The notes beneath the pieces are model-generated. The model was given only the letters and a program-made list of their open reading frames with translations. It had not been told where the DNA came from and ran no database searches. The position numbers and the translations under genes are program-made. Positions 25,940 to 34,861 of a DNA stretch of 64,000 bases are shown here, in pieces. The first letter of the stretch is position 1; each line of letters starts with the position of its first letter. Source of the stretch: Oceanitalea sp047302425 (GTDB lineage Bacteria; Actinomycetota; Actinomycetes; Actinomycetales; Actinomycetaceae); assembly GCF_047302425.1 (NCBI RefSeq), contig NZ_CP154855.1, positions 3,162,001-3,226,000 of the forward strand, read 5' to 3'.

Positions 25940-26641
25940 ATGGCACACCCTGTCGTCCTCGTCCCCGGCTTCTGGCTGGGCGCCTGGGCCTGGGAGGAGG
26001 TCCTCGCCCGGCTCGAGCAGGCCGGCGTCGAGGCCGAGGCCCTGACCCTCCCGGGCCTCGACGCCGTCGGCACCGACCGCTCGGCCGTCACCTTCGAGGA
26101 CCACGTGCAGGCCATCGTCGCCGCTGTCGAGGCCACCGGGCGGCCCACCGTCCTCGTCGTCCACAGCGGCGCCGGCTTCTCCGGGCACGCGGCGAGCGAC
26201 CGGCTCACCGACCGCCTCGCGGCCATGGTCTACGTCGACACCGCGCCGGGCGTCGGCGCCATGGAGCCCGACTTCGACGGCGTCGAGATGCCGCTGGACT
26301 GGGAGTCCCTCGCCGCCGAGGAGAACCTCGACGGCCTGAGCGAGGACCAGCTGGAGACCTTCCGGCGCCGCGCCGTCCCGCAGCCCGGTGGGGTGCTGCG
26401 CGGGGCGGCCGACCTCGTCGACGACGCACGGCGCGACATCCCCAGCACCTTCGTCTGCACGAGCTTCACGGCCGAGGCCTACCGCAGCTACGCCGCCGAG
26501 GGCACGATGGCCTGGCTCGCCGGCATCCCCGAGCTCACCGACACGACGTGGATCGACCTGCCGACGAGCCACTGGCCGATGTGGTCCCGGCCCGCGGAGC
26601 TCGCCGCCGTCATCGCCGAGGTCGCCGGCAGGGGCGCCTAG
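25940..26641 (+). CDS. Alpha/beta hydrolase (esterase-like)
   Basis: The 233-residue protein opens HPVVLVPGFWLGAWAWEEVL (strand and oxyanion hole), with a probable nucleophile Ser in VVHSGAGFSG (G-x-S-x-G replaced by H-S-G-A-G) and a C-terminal SHWPMW His. It belongs to the small salicylate-esterase/HNL-like group; substrate unknown. It has no operon partner. Confidence 0.8.
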   Translation: MAHPVVLVPGFWLGAWAWEEVLARLEQAGVEAEALTLPGLDAVGTDRSAVTFEDHVQAIVAAVEATGRPTVLVVHSGAGFSGHAASDRLTDRLAAMVYVDTAPGVGAMEPDFDGVEMPLDWESLAAEENLDGLSEDQLETFRRRAVPQPGGVLRGAADLVDDARRDIPSTFVCTSFTAEAYRSYAAEGTMAWLAGIPELTDTTWIDLPTSHWPMWSRPAELAAVIAEVAGRGA

Positions 26642-26678
26642 CTCGCTGCGCTCCGGCGTGGACGGGGAGAATGGGGCG

Positions 26679-27164
26679 ATGACCGAGCGCCGGCCGCACG
26701 ACGTCCCCGTCGAGACCTGGGTCGACCGCCTCGTCCGCGACGCGGAGGCCCGCGGGGCCTTCGCCGACCTGCCGGGCGCGGGCAAGCCGCTGCCGGGCAT
26801 CGACGAGCCGCTCCACGAGGACTGGTGGATCCGCCAGAAGCTCCGCAGCGAGGACCTGCCCGCCGACGGCCTCCTGCCGCCCGCGCTGCTGCTGCGCAAG
26901 GAGCTCGCGGCGCTGTCGGAGACCGTGCGCCACCTGCGCGACGAGGACGCCGTCCGGGACACCGTCCGCGCGCTCAACCGGCGGGTCGCCGACTACATCC
27001 GCACCCCCACGGGCCCGCTGCTCCCGGTCGCGCCCGCGGACGTCGACGCCGTCGTCGCCCGGTGGCGCGCCGACCGCGAGCCCGCCGCCGGCCCACCCGC
27101 TCCCGCCGAGCAGGCGCCTCCCGCCCGCCGCCGCAGGTGGTGGCGTCGCACGCGTGGTGGGTGA
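26679..27164 (+). CDS. DUF1992 (DnaJ-C28-like) protein
   Basis: The 161-residue protein has the DUF1992 core: WVDRLVRDAEARGAFADLPGAGKPLP, DEPLHEDWWIRQKL and LRDEDAVRDTVRALNRRVADYI, then an Arg/Pro/Trp-rich tail. Relatives are small cytosolic or membrane-associated proteins with no known activity. It ends 53 bp before sbcD and may be cotranscribed. Confidence 0.85.
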   Translation: MTERRPHDVPVETWVDRLVRDAEARGAFADLPGAGKPLPGIDEPLHEDWWIRQKLRSEDLPADGLLPPALLLRKELAALSETVRHLRDEDAVRDTVRALNRRVADYIRTPTGPLLPVAPADVDAVVARWRADREPAAGPPAPAEQAPPARRRRWWRRTRGG

Positions 27165-27217
27165 CGCCGCTCCCCAGCCTCCCCGGCGATGTCGGTGGCC
27201 GCGGTTACCGTCGTCCC

Positions 27218-28432
27218 ATGCGCATCCTGCACACCTCGGACTGGCACCTGGGGCGCACCCTGCACGGGGTCGATCTCGTCGAGCACCAGGCCGCCTTCCT
27301 CGACCACCTCGTCGAGGTGGTGCGCCAGGAGCGCGTCGACGCCGTCCTCGTCGCCGGTGACGTGTACGACCGCGCGATCCCGCCCGTCGCCGTCGTCGAC
27401 CTCCTCACCGACGCGCTGCTGCGGCTCACCGAGCTCACCCGCGTCGTCCTCACCCCGGGCAACCACGACTCCGCCACCCGGCTCGGTTTCGCCGCCCCGC
27501 TCTTCCGCGAGCGCCTGGCCGTGCGCGCCCGCGTCGAGGACCTCGCCCGCCCCGTCGAGCTGCCGTCCGCGGACGGCGCGTCCTCCGCGCTCGTCTACGC
27601 CCTGCCGTACCTCGACCCGGACACCACCCGCCACCGCCTCGCCGAGGAGGACGACGACGGCGCCACCGCCGTCCCCGCGCGCTCGCACGAGGCGGTGGCC
27701 GCGGCAGCCATGCGCCGGGTCCGCGCCGACCTCGCCTCCCGTCGCGTGAGCGGCCCGCGGGTGCCGGCTGTCCTCATGGCCCACGCCTTCGTCGTCGGCG
27801 GGCGCGCCTCGGAGTCCGAGCGCGACATCCGGGTCGGCGGCGTGGACGCCGTCCCGCTCGAGGTCCTCACGGGCGGGGACCTTGCCCCCGACTACGTGGC
27901 CCTCGGCCACCTCCACGGCCCGCAGCGGGTCGGCCCGGAGAGCACGGCGGGGCGCGGGCCGGTGGCCCGGTACTCCGGCTCGCCGCTGGCCTACTCCTTC
28001 TCCGAGATGCACCACACGAAGTCGAGCGTGCTCGTCGAGCTCGGCAGCGAGGGCGTCGCGCACACCGAGCTCCTGCCCGCGCCGTGCCCGCGGAGGCTCT
28101 CGGAGGTGTCGGGGAGCCTCGAGGAGCTGCTCTCCCCCGCCTTCGACGCGCAGGCGCAGGACTGGGTGCGGGTCGCGGTCACCGACACCGCGCGGCCGCG
28201 TGAGCTCTACGCCCGGGTCCGCGAGCGCTTCCCGCACGCCCTCGTCGTCCAGCACCGGCCGGCGGTGCCGCTCATCGGTGGCCCGGCGCGCGCCGTCACC
28301 ACGTCCCGCGACCCCCTCGAGGTGGCGGCCGAGTTCGTCCACGAGGTCACCGGCACGGCTCCCACCGAGGCCGAGACCGCGGTGCTGCGGGCGGCGTACG
28401 AGGCCGCGCTCGCCGCCGAGAGGAGTGCGTGA
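27218..28432 (+). CDS. sbcD: Exonuclease SbcD (Mre11 homologue)
   Basis: The 404-residue calcineurin-like nuclease has the metal motifs HTSDWHLGR (start), VAGDVYDR, TPGNHDS and MAHAFV, with LGHLHGPQ as the final site. It processes hairpins and DNA-end blocks together with SbcC. sbcC begins within its stop codon. Confidence 0.95.
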   Translation: MRILHTSDWHLGRTLHGVDLVEHQAAFLDHLVEVVRQERVDAVLVAGDVYDRAIPPVAVVDLLTDALLRLTELTRVVLTPGNHDSATRLGFAAPLFRERLAVRARVEDLARPVELPSADGASSALVYALPYLDPDTTRHRLAEEDDDGATAVPARSHEAVAAAAMRRVRADLASRRVSGPRVPAVLMAHAFVVGGRASESERDIRVGGVDAVPLEVLTGGDLAPDYVALGHLHGPQRVGPESTAGRGPVARYSGSPLAYSFSEMHHTKSSVLVELGSEGVAHTELLPAPCPRRLSEVSGSLEELLSPAFDAQAQDWVRVAVTDTARPRELYARVRERFPHALVVQHRPAVPLIGGPARAVTTSRDPLEVAAEFVHEVTGTAPTEAETAVLRAAYEAALAAERSA

Positions 28433-31431
28433 TGCGCATCCACCACCTCGCCCTCGAGGCCGTCGGCCCCTTCGCCGGGCGCCACGAGGTCGACCTCGAC
28501 CAGCTCTCCGCGGGCGGGCTCTTCCTCCTCGAGGGGCCGACCGGTTCGGGCAAGTCCACGCTCATCGACGCCATCACCTTCGGCCTCTACGGCACCCTCG
28601 GCAGCCCCGCCCGGGACGACCGCCTGCCCTCCGCGCACGCGCCGGGCACCGAGCCGGTCATCGAGGTCGTCTTCTCCACCGGCGCCGGCATCTACCGGGT
28701 GCGGCGCACCCCGGCGTTCCAGCGTCCCAAGCGCCGTGGGGAGGGCACCACCCGCCAGAACGCCACTGCCAAGCTGTGGCGCCTGGAGTCCGTCTCCGAC
28801 CTCGCCGGTGAGCCGCTCGCGGCCACCACGCAGGAGGTCGGCACCGAGGTCCGGCGGATCGTGCGCCTGGACCGCAGCCAGTTCAGCCAGACGGTGGTGC
28901 TGCCGCAGGGGCGCTTCTCCACCTTCCTGCGTGCCAAGCCCGACGAGCGGGCCGCCGTGCTCCAGGACGTCTTCGGCACCGAGGTCTACCAGCGCGTCCA
29001 AGAGCAGCTCGTCGCCATGGCCCGAGAGGCACGCCGCGAGCTCGAGGCCGCCCACCGGGCGGTCACCGGCTGCGTCGGCAACCTTGTCGCGCTCCTGCCC
29101 GAGGAGGACGATTCCCTCGCCACGCTCGAGCAGGCGGCGGCCGAGCTCGACGCCGCGGCGCTCGAGGAGGCGGCCTCCGCCGTCGTCGCCCGCGCCGAGA
29201 GCGAGCACGCCGCCGCGGAGAGTCGCCGGGAGGAGGCGCGTGCCGCCGAGCGCGCCGCCCAGGAGGCGCTCGACGCCGAGCGTGACCTCGCCCAGCGGGT
29301 GAGCCGCCGCCGCGAGCTCCTCGCCGAGCAGGAGCTCCTCGCGCAGCGGGAGGAGGCCGTTGCCGCGCGCAGCGAGGAGCTCGCGGCCGCGCGGCGGGCC
29401 GCGGTGGCCGCCGGCGCGCTGCGTGCCGAGGCCGCGGCCCGCACCGCAGCCGAGCAGGCCGAGGAGCGGCTCACGCAGGTGTGCACCGCCTCCGCCGATG
29501 GTCCCGACGCCGACCTCACCGACCTCGAGCTCGCCGGTCTGCGCGAGGTCGTCACCCGGCTCACCGGGGAGCGCGGCGGGCTCGTCGAGCTGCTCGAGCT
29601 CGAGGCCGGGCTGGCCGCCCGGGAGACGGCCGTCGAGGCGGACGAGGCCGCGCTGACCGAGCGGCGCACCGCCCTCGAGGAGCGCCGTGCAGCGCTCGAT
29701 GCGCGTCCCGGGCAGCGGGAGCGGCTGGCGGAGGCGCTGACGAGGATCCAGCGCGAGGCGATGAGCGTGCCCGCCGCCGAGGCACGGGTCGCGGCATGTC
29801 GCGCGGTCCGTGACGCCGCCCGGCGCGCCGACCAGCACCTCGCCGAGCTCGTGGCGGCCGAGGCTGCGGTCACCGCAGCGGCGACCAGCGCCGCGGCCGT
29901 CGCCCAGGACGAGCGGGCGGTACGCGGCCGGTGGATCGCCGGGATGGCGGGCAGCCTTGCCGCGGAGCTCGAGCCGGGCGAGCCGTGCGCCGTGTGCGGC
30001 GGCACCGAGCACCCGTCCCCTGCGCCCCGCTCTCCCGAGCACGCGACGACGCAGGACGTCGACGCCGCCGCCGCCCGCCGGGTGCGCGCGGAGGAGGCCC
30101 TCAGCGCCGCCCGTGAGGCTCGTGCCCAGACCGAGGCCGGGCTGCGGGCTGCGCAGGAGGCCGCCGGGGGCGTCGCTCTCGCGGAGGCCGAGCAGTCCCT
30201 CGCGGCCGCGCAGGAGGAGCTGACCGATGCCCGGGAGGCCGTCCGCCTGGCCGCCCTGCGCGAGGAGGAGCTCGCTGCCTTCGATGCGGAGACCGAGCGA
30301 CTCAGGCAGGCCGCGGGCCGCGAGGAGAGCGCCCTCGCCGCCGCGTCCGAGGAGCTCCGGGGCCGGCGCGCCGCCATCGCCGCCGACCGGGAGCGTTGCG
30401 CCCGTGGCGCCGCCGACGCCGGCACGGTCGCGGCCCGGGCCCGGCGGATCGAGACCCGGCTCGGCACGGCACAGCGGGTCGTCGACGCCCGCGACGCGCA
30501 CCACGCGGCCCGCCACCGGCAGGACGAGGCGGCCGCGGCGCTGGCGGCCGCGCTCATCGAGTCGGGCTTCGCCGACGCCGCCGCGGCCTCCGCCGCCCAG
30601 CTGCCGTCCTCCCGGATGGCGGAGCTCGAGCGTGAGGTCAGCGCGCACGGCGCCGCGACGGCCCGCGTGCGCGAGTGCCTGGCCGAGGCCCCCATCGCCT
30701 CGCTCACCGGTGAGGAGGTACCCGCGGTCGAGACCGCCGAGGCCGTGCACGCCGAGCGGCACTCCGCCCTCATCGCCGCCACCGAGACCGCCGGCAGGGC
30801 CGCGGACACCGTCACCCGGCTGCGCCGCTGCCACGGGTCCCTCACCGCAGTCCTCGAGGGCCACCGTGCCGTCACCGAGCGCGCCGCGCCGGTGCTGCGC
30901 ATGGGCGAGCTCGCGGCGGCCGGCGAGGGCAACGCCCGCGCCACCACGCTGTCGACCTTCGTCCTGCTGCGCCGCTTCGAGGACGTCGTCGCCGCCGCGA
31001 ACGACCGCCTCACCGTCATGTCCGACGGCCGGTACGCCCTCACCCGCATCGACGAGCGCGAGGGCCGCTCCCGCAAGGCGGGCCTCGGCCTGGCGGTCCA
31101 CGACCACGTCACCGAGACCACCCGCGACCCCCACACCCTGTCCGGCGGCGAGACCTTCTACGTCTCGCTGTGCCTGGCCCTGGGCCTGGCCGACGTCGTG
31201 ACGAGCGAGGCGGGCGGCATCTCCCTCGACACCCTGTTCATCGACGAGGGCTTCGGCTCGCTCGACCCCCACACCCTCGACGGCGTGCTCGGGGAGCTCG
31301 GTCGCCTGCAGGCCGGTGGCCGCGCCGTCGGCATCGTCAGCCACGTGAACGAGCTCAAGGAGCGCATCGCCGAGCGCATCGAGGTGCGGCGCCTCGGCTC
31401 GGGCGCCTCCACGCTGACCGTGCGGGCCTAG
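28432..31431 (+). CDS. sbcC: DNA repair ATPase SbcC (Rad50 homologue)
   Basis: The 999-residue SMC-like ATPase has Walker A EGPTGSGKSTLIDA near residue 38, two long Ala/Glu/Arg-rich coiled coils, the zinc hook C519-A-V-C522 between them, the signature LSGGETFYVSLCLAL and Walker B LFIDEGFGSLD. The ATG at 28432 shares one base with the sbcD stop and has AGGAG 6 bases upstream; GTG 28429 is a less well-spaced alternative. Confidence 0.95.
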   Translation: MRIHHLALEAVGPFAGRHEVDLDQLSAGGLFLLEGPTGSGKSTLIDAITFGLYGTLGSPARDDRLPSAHAPGTEPVIEVVFSTGAGIYRVRRTPAFQRPKRRGEGTTRQNATAKLWRLESVSDLAGEPLAATTQEVGTEVRRIVRLDRSQFSQTVVLPQGRFSTFLRAKPDERAAVLQDVFGTEVYQRVQEQLVAMAREARRELEAAHRAVTGCVGNLVALLPEEDDSLATLEQAAAELDAAALEEAASAVVARAESEHAAAESRREEARAAERAAQEALDAERDLAQRVSRRRELLAEQELLAQREEAVAARSEELAAARRAAVAAGALRAEAAARTAAEQAEERLTQVCTASADGPDADLTDLELAGLREVVTRLTGERGGLVELLELEAGLAARETAVEADEAALTERRTALEERRAALDARPGQRERLAEALTRIQREAMSVPAAEARVAACRAVRDAARRADQHLAELVAAEAAVTAAATSAAAVAQDERAVRGRWIAGMAGSLAAELEPGEPCAVCGGTEHPSPAPRSPEHATTQDVDAAAARRVRAEEALSAAREARAQTEAGLRAAQEAAGGVALAEAEQSLAAAQEELTDAREAVRLAALREEELAAFDAETERLRQAAGREESALAAASEELRGRRAAIAADRERCARGAADAGTVAARARRIETRLGTAQRVVDARDAHHAARHRQDEAAAALAAALIESGFADAAAASAAQLPSSRMAELEREVSAHGAATARVRECLAEAPIASLTGEEVPAVETAEAVHAERHSALIAATETAGRAADTVTRLRRCHGSLTAVLEGHRAVTERAAPVLRMGELAAAGEGNARATTLSTFVLLRRFEDVVAAANDRLTVMSDGRYALTRIDEREGRSRKAGLGLAVHDHVTETTRDPHTLSGGETFYVSLCLALGLADVVTSEAGGISLDTLFIDEGFGSLDPHTLDGVLGELGRLQAGGRAVGIVSHVNELKERIAERIEVRRLGSGASTLTVRA

Positions 31432-31434
31432 CGC

Positions 31435-31917
31435 TCAGCCGCGCAGCTCGCGGGCGAGCACCTCGCGCTCGACGATGTCGTGCCACAGGAGGTCGTGCTC
31501 GGCGGCGCGGTCCACGGCGTCGTCGTCCGCGAGGGCGGCGGTGACGTCGCCCTCCGCCTGCGGCTCGTCGACGTGGATGCTCACGACGTCCGTCCACGGG
31601 ACGATCGCGCGGACCTCGACGGCGCTGGGCAGCTGGTCGTCCCCGGGCTGCCACGGGCGAGCCCGCCCAGGCACGACGACGGCGGAGTCCTCGACGTCGG
31701 CCGCGATGACGACCCGGCGGGGTACCGCGGAGGCCGCCGCCCGGAGGTGGACGACGCTCTCGTCGGCCGCTGCGAGCATCGCGGCGGCCTCCAGGCCCTC
31801 GTCGTCCTCGTCGGGAAGTGCCCGCCGCAGCTCGGCCGTCACCGCGTGCGCCCAGCGCGGCGGGACCCCGGCCGGTCGGCTGAGGTCCGCGTTGGTGGCG
31901 GGCAGGTAGATCCGCAT
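31435..31917 (-). CDS. Conserved actinobacterial protein (DUF6912-like)
   Basis: The 160-residue acidic cytosolic protein begins MRIYLPATNADLSR and has no membrane segment or recognised catalytic motif. It resembles a family conserved beside cpaE-like genes in actinobacteria; function unknown. The start at 31917 drops a 13-residue upstream extension that runs into the cpaE-like gene. It is convergent with sbcC, with 3 bp between stops. Confidence 0.65.
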   Translation of the reverse strand: MRIYLPATNADLSRPAGVPPRWAHAVTAELRRALPDEDDEGLEAAAMLAAADESVVHLRAAASAVPRRVVIAADVEDSAVVVPGRARPWQPGDDQLPSAVEVRAIVPWTDVVSIHVDEPQAEGDVTAALADDDAVDRAAEHDLLWHDIVEREVLARELRG

Positions 31918-31952
31918 ACCGGCATTGTTCCGCACGGACGTACGAGAGCGCG

Positions 31953-33221
31953 TCATCCCGCGCCGGTGCGAGCCGCCCGGACCACTCTGCCCGAGCGTCT
32001 GCCCCGCGGGCGCCTGCGGGTCTCCTCGACCGGCCCGGCGAGCCGGTCGGCGAGCTCACGCAGGGCGGCGCGCGCCCGGCTGCCCGGCGCTACCTCCGCG
32101 AGGGTCGCGCCCCGCAGCACGGCACGGTCGAGGGAGGGCCGGTCGTCGGGCACGAGGAGCGGCGCGCTCACCCCCGCGAAGCGCGCGAGCGACTCGACGA
32201 CCGCCTGCTCGGGGCTCGCGCCCGCCGCCGACCCCCTCACCCGGTTGACGACGACCACCCGCTGCGCCTGCGGCCCGCACACCCCGGAGTCGCTCAGCTC
32301 CTGCAGCCCCATGACGAGGCGGTGCATGCCGACCGGCTCCGCCGCACCGACCACGACGACGACGTCCGCCGCCCCGAGCGCCGACAGCGCCGCCTGGTGG
32401 CGGCGGGGGCCGAAGCTGCCGGCGGAGTCGTCGATCCCGGCCCCCACGTCCACGACCGTCCACCCGGCGACGGCGCGCGCCCGCTCCCACACGACGTCGA
32501 GGGACGCGGCCGGCAGCTCGCGCCACCGGTCAGCGCGGGTAAGGCCGGTGAGCAGGCGCGGCCCGCCGCCGAGCCGCCGCGTCAGCGGGAGGAGGGCGGC
32601 GTCGTCGAGGCGCCCGTCCCCCGCGAGCCGGGCGGCTGCCGCGATGCCGGCCGTCTCGTCGAGGACACCGAGGACCTGCGTCACGCTCGGCGCCTCGGTG
32701 TCGGCGTCCACGAGGAGCACCTCGGCGCGCTCGGCGAGCTCGTGGGCGAGGTTGACGGCCACCGTCGTCCGGCCCGGTGACCCGCGCGGGCCCCGCACGA
32801 CCGCGAGGCGCCCGGACGGGACGGCGTCGTCCGCCGGTTCGGGCCGCGCGGGCGCCGGACGCTCGGCCGGCTCGCTGCCGGCCAGCTCCGCCAGGACCCG
32901 CAACCACTCCTGCGGGCCTGCCCCCACCCAGGTGACCGCCGTGGCGCCCAGCGCGCGGCAGCGCTCGGCGTCGGCCTCCTCGGCGACGAGCACGGTGCGG
33001 ACCCCGCTGCCGGCCAGCTGCCGCAGCACCGGCCGGTCCAGGCCCGGCAGCTCGGCCGAGAGCACCCCGAGGGAGGCCAGGCCTGCCAGCCCGGCGGCGA
33101 GGACCTCGGGCACGTCGGCGCAGCGGCGCACCACCTGCAGGCCCGTCCCGGGCCCGTCGACCAGCGAGACGAGCTCGGCCTCCTCCGGCCCCGTGAGGGC
33201 GAGCAGCACCCCGCTCGTCAT
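31953..33221 (-). CDS. CpaE-like P-loop ATPase (ParA/MinD superfamily)
   Basis: The 422-residue protein has a degenerate receiver-like N-terminal domain (to about 130) and a ParA-type ATPase domain with a deviant Walker A region RGPRGSPGRTTVAVNLA, VLLVDADTEAPS and VVDVGAGIDDS. CpaE proteins localise Tad/Flp pilus machines; no CpaF or TadBC partners are seen here. The start ATG overlaps the stop of the upstream SAF-domain gene. C-terminus is Arg-rich. Confidence 0.75.
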   Translation of the reverse strand: MTSGVLLALTGPEEAELVSLVDGPGTGLQVVRRCADVPEVLAAGLAGLASLGVLSAELPGLDRPVLRQLAGSGVRTVLVAEEADAERCRALGATAVTWVGAGPQEWLRVLAELAGSEPAERPAPARPEPADDAVPSGRLAVVRGPRGSPGRTTVAVNLAHELAERAEVLLVDADTEAPSVTQVLGVLDETAGIAAAARLAGDGRLDDAALLPLTRRLGGGPRLLTGLTRADRWRELPAASLDVVWERARAVAGWTVVDVGAGIDDSAGSFGPRRHQAALSALGAADVVVVVGAAEPVGMHRLVMGLQELSDSGVCGPQAQRVVVVNRVRGSAAGASPEQAVVESLARFAGVSAPLLVPDDRPSLDRAVLRGATLAEVAPGSRARAALRELADRLAGPVEETRRRPRGRRSGRVVRAARTGAG

Positions 33222-33862
33222 GCGCCCGGCACCGGGAGGACGACGATCTGCCCCTCCCCGCTCAGCGCACCGAGGACGGCGGGCAGCTCGGCTCGCGGGA
33301 CGAGCACCTGGACGGCGGAGCCGCCCGCCCCGGCGAAGATCGTGTCGGCCTCGAGCAGGTCGGAGACGACGAGCCGCTCGGCCAGCAGCTCCGGCGTCGG
33401 CGGCTCCACCTCGGCCTGGACGCCGGGCGCGGCCGGCGCGGTGAGCCACAGGTCCACGGCCGCGCCCTTGACGACGTCGCTCGGCGTGGCGCCGGGCAGC
33501 GCGACGACGACCGGACGCAGGTCCACCTCCTCCGCGCTCCCCACGGCCGCCGCCGGCACGAGCTCCCCCTCGCCCACGACCCGGGTGACGACCGCGTCCT
33601 CGGGCAGCTCGTCGCCGGCGGCGAGGTAGGTCCCGGTGAGGCCGTCGGGGCGGACGGCGTGGGGCCGCAGCTGCGCGTCGGCGAGCCGGTCGCCGGGCGT
33701 CAGGGCCTCGACGGCGAGCAGGACCTCGGTCGTCCGGTCGGCCTGCGCGACCGTCCAGCTGCCCAGGGCCACGGAGGCAGCCACGAGCAGCACCCCGACG
33801 CCCAGGCGCGGGTCACGCCAGCTGGGCCGCCTCAGCCGCTGTGCCGAGTCGTCGTCGCTCAT
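33218..33862 (-). CDS. SAF-domain protein (CpaB/RcpC-like)
   Basis: The 214-residue protein has a basic leader, one membrane helix (about 20-40: LGVGVLLVAASVALGSWTVA) and a SAF domain (TPGDRLADAQLRPHAVRP, YLAAGDELPEDAVVTR), followed by an RcpC-type C-terminal part. CpaB-type proteins help assemble the pilus outer channel in Gram-negatives; in actinobacteria the role is unclear. It is coupled to the CpaE-like gene (ATGA). Confidence 0.75.
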   Translation of the reverse strand: MSDDDSAQRLRRPSWRDPRLGVGVLLVAASVALGSWTVAQADRTTEVLLAVEALTPGDRLADAQLRPHAVRPDGLTGTYLAAGDELPEDAVVTRVVGEGELVPAAAVGSAEEVDLRPVVVALPGATPSDVVKGAAVDLWLTAPAAPGVQAEVEPPTPELLAERLVVSDLLEADTIFAGAGGSAVQVLVPRAELPAVLGALSGEGQIVVLPVPGA

Positions 33863-33999
33863 CGCACTCCCCTCCGCGTGCTTGGGCCTATCGTGCCTGC
33901 TCCGGACCCGCCGCGGGGGCGTTCTCCACAGCGCTGTTGGACGGCCGCGCTGTGCACAGGTGCGCCGCGGCACGCCGCCACGGTGAGAGACTGTGGCCT

Positions 34000-34215
34000 A
34001 TGGCGCGCTTCCTCACCCTCGCGGACGTCGCGGAGGAGCTGTCTGTCTCCGTGGCGCAGGCCCGCTCGCTCGTGCGCTCGGGCGACCTGCCCGCCATCCA
34101 GGTCGGTGGCCGGGGGGTGTGGCGCGTGGAGGCCGTGGTCCTCGAGGAGTACATCCAGCGCCAGTACGCCCGGACGCGCTCCGCGCTCGCCCGCGGTGAG
34201 GACCTGCCCGACTGA
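34000..34215 (+). CDS. BldC/excisionase-like helix-turn-helix protein
   Basis: The 71-residue protein is a single winged MerR-type HTH: FLTLADVAEELSVSVAQARSLVRSGDLPAIQVGG, then a wing strand and a C-terminal helix EEYIQRQYARTR. It matches the BldC class, which binds DNA as head-to-tail arrays; whether it is the BldC orthologue is not decided. It is divergent from the SAF gene. Confidence 0.8.
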   Translation: MARFLTLADVAEELSVSVAQARSLVRSGDLPAIQVGGRGVWRVEAVVLEEYIQRQYARTRSALARGEDLPD

Positions 34216-34218
34216 CCC

Positions 34219-34728
34219 TCAGGCGGTCTGCACCGTCAGCACGTGCGCGAGCGCGACGGCGACGACGCCGCCCGGCTCGCCCTCGACGTCGACGTGGTCC
34301 GCCGCGACCCGGGTGATGCGCCCCCGGAAGTCCCCCGCCGTCGTCCGCACGACGACGGCGCTCTGCTCCCGCGCCAGCGCTCGCAGCACGTGCGTCAGCC
34401 GCAGCCGCCGTTCGACGACGGGCGCCTCGGGAGCGGCCGCCCCCAGCGACCTAGCCGCCGCGACGGCGGCGGTCGGCACGAGGACCCGCCGGCCGGCGTC
34501 CGCGACGAGGAGCCACTGGACCGCCGCGTCGACGACCGTGCCGTGCACGTCGCTGCCGTCGCTCAGGCGCAGGGCCACGGCCTGGCCGTGGCGGGCGCGG
34601 AGCCGGTCGGCCAGGGACACCTGCGCCTGCTCCGCCTCGGCGAGGTCGACGACCTCCTCGTCCTCGGCCACCCGCGCCGCCTGGAGGAACTGGCGCTCGA
34701 GGTCGTCGAAGAGGGCTTCCCACCGCAT
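34219..34728 (-). CDS. Conserved hypothetical protein, two beta-rich repeats
   Basis: The 169-residue protein starts MRWEALFDDLERQF, followed by a helical segment and two similar beta-rich segments (DGSDVHGTVVDAAVQWLLV and AGDFRGRITRVAADHVDV) that look like small-barrel (Sm-like) units. The family is found in actinobacteria near secA; no function known. It is convergent with the HTH gene (3 bp between stops). Confidence 0.6.
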   Translation of the reverse strand: MRWEALFDDLERQFLQAARVAEDEEVVDLAEAEQAQVSLADRLRARHGQAVALRLSDGSDVHGTVVDAAVQWLLVADAGRRVLVPTAAVAAARSLGAAAPEAPVVERRLRLTHVLRALAREQSAVVVRTTAGDFRGRITRVAADHVDVEGEPGGVVAVALAHVLTVQTA

Positions 34729-34798
34729 CGGCCCACGGTAGTGCCCGTCCACACCCCGCCGCCTCCCCCTGGACAGGACGCCTGTCGAGGCGTACACA

Positions 34799-34814
34799 TG
34801 TGACCCTAGCCACA
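34799..34814. promoter_or_regulatory. CRP/GlxR-like palindrome before LysM gene
   Basis: TGTGACCCTAGCCACA matches the CRP-family half-sites TGTGA...TCACA at nine of ten positions. It lies 48 bp before the LysM gene start. No regulator gene is near, so this is inference from sequence only. Confidence 0.35.
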
Positions 34815-34861
34815 CCAAAGCACATCAAACGCCATCGTCCGACACCATACGGGGGCAAGGG

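Noticed and set aside
28207..31344. Long open frames antisense to sbcC
   Set aside because: They mirror the coiled-coil codons of SbcC and show no family similarity.
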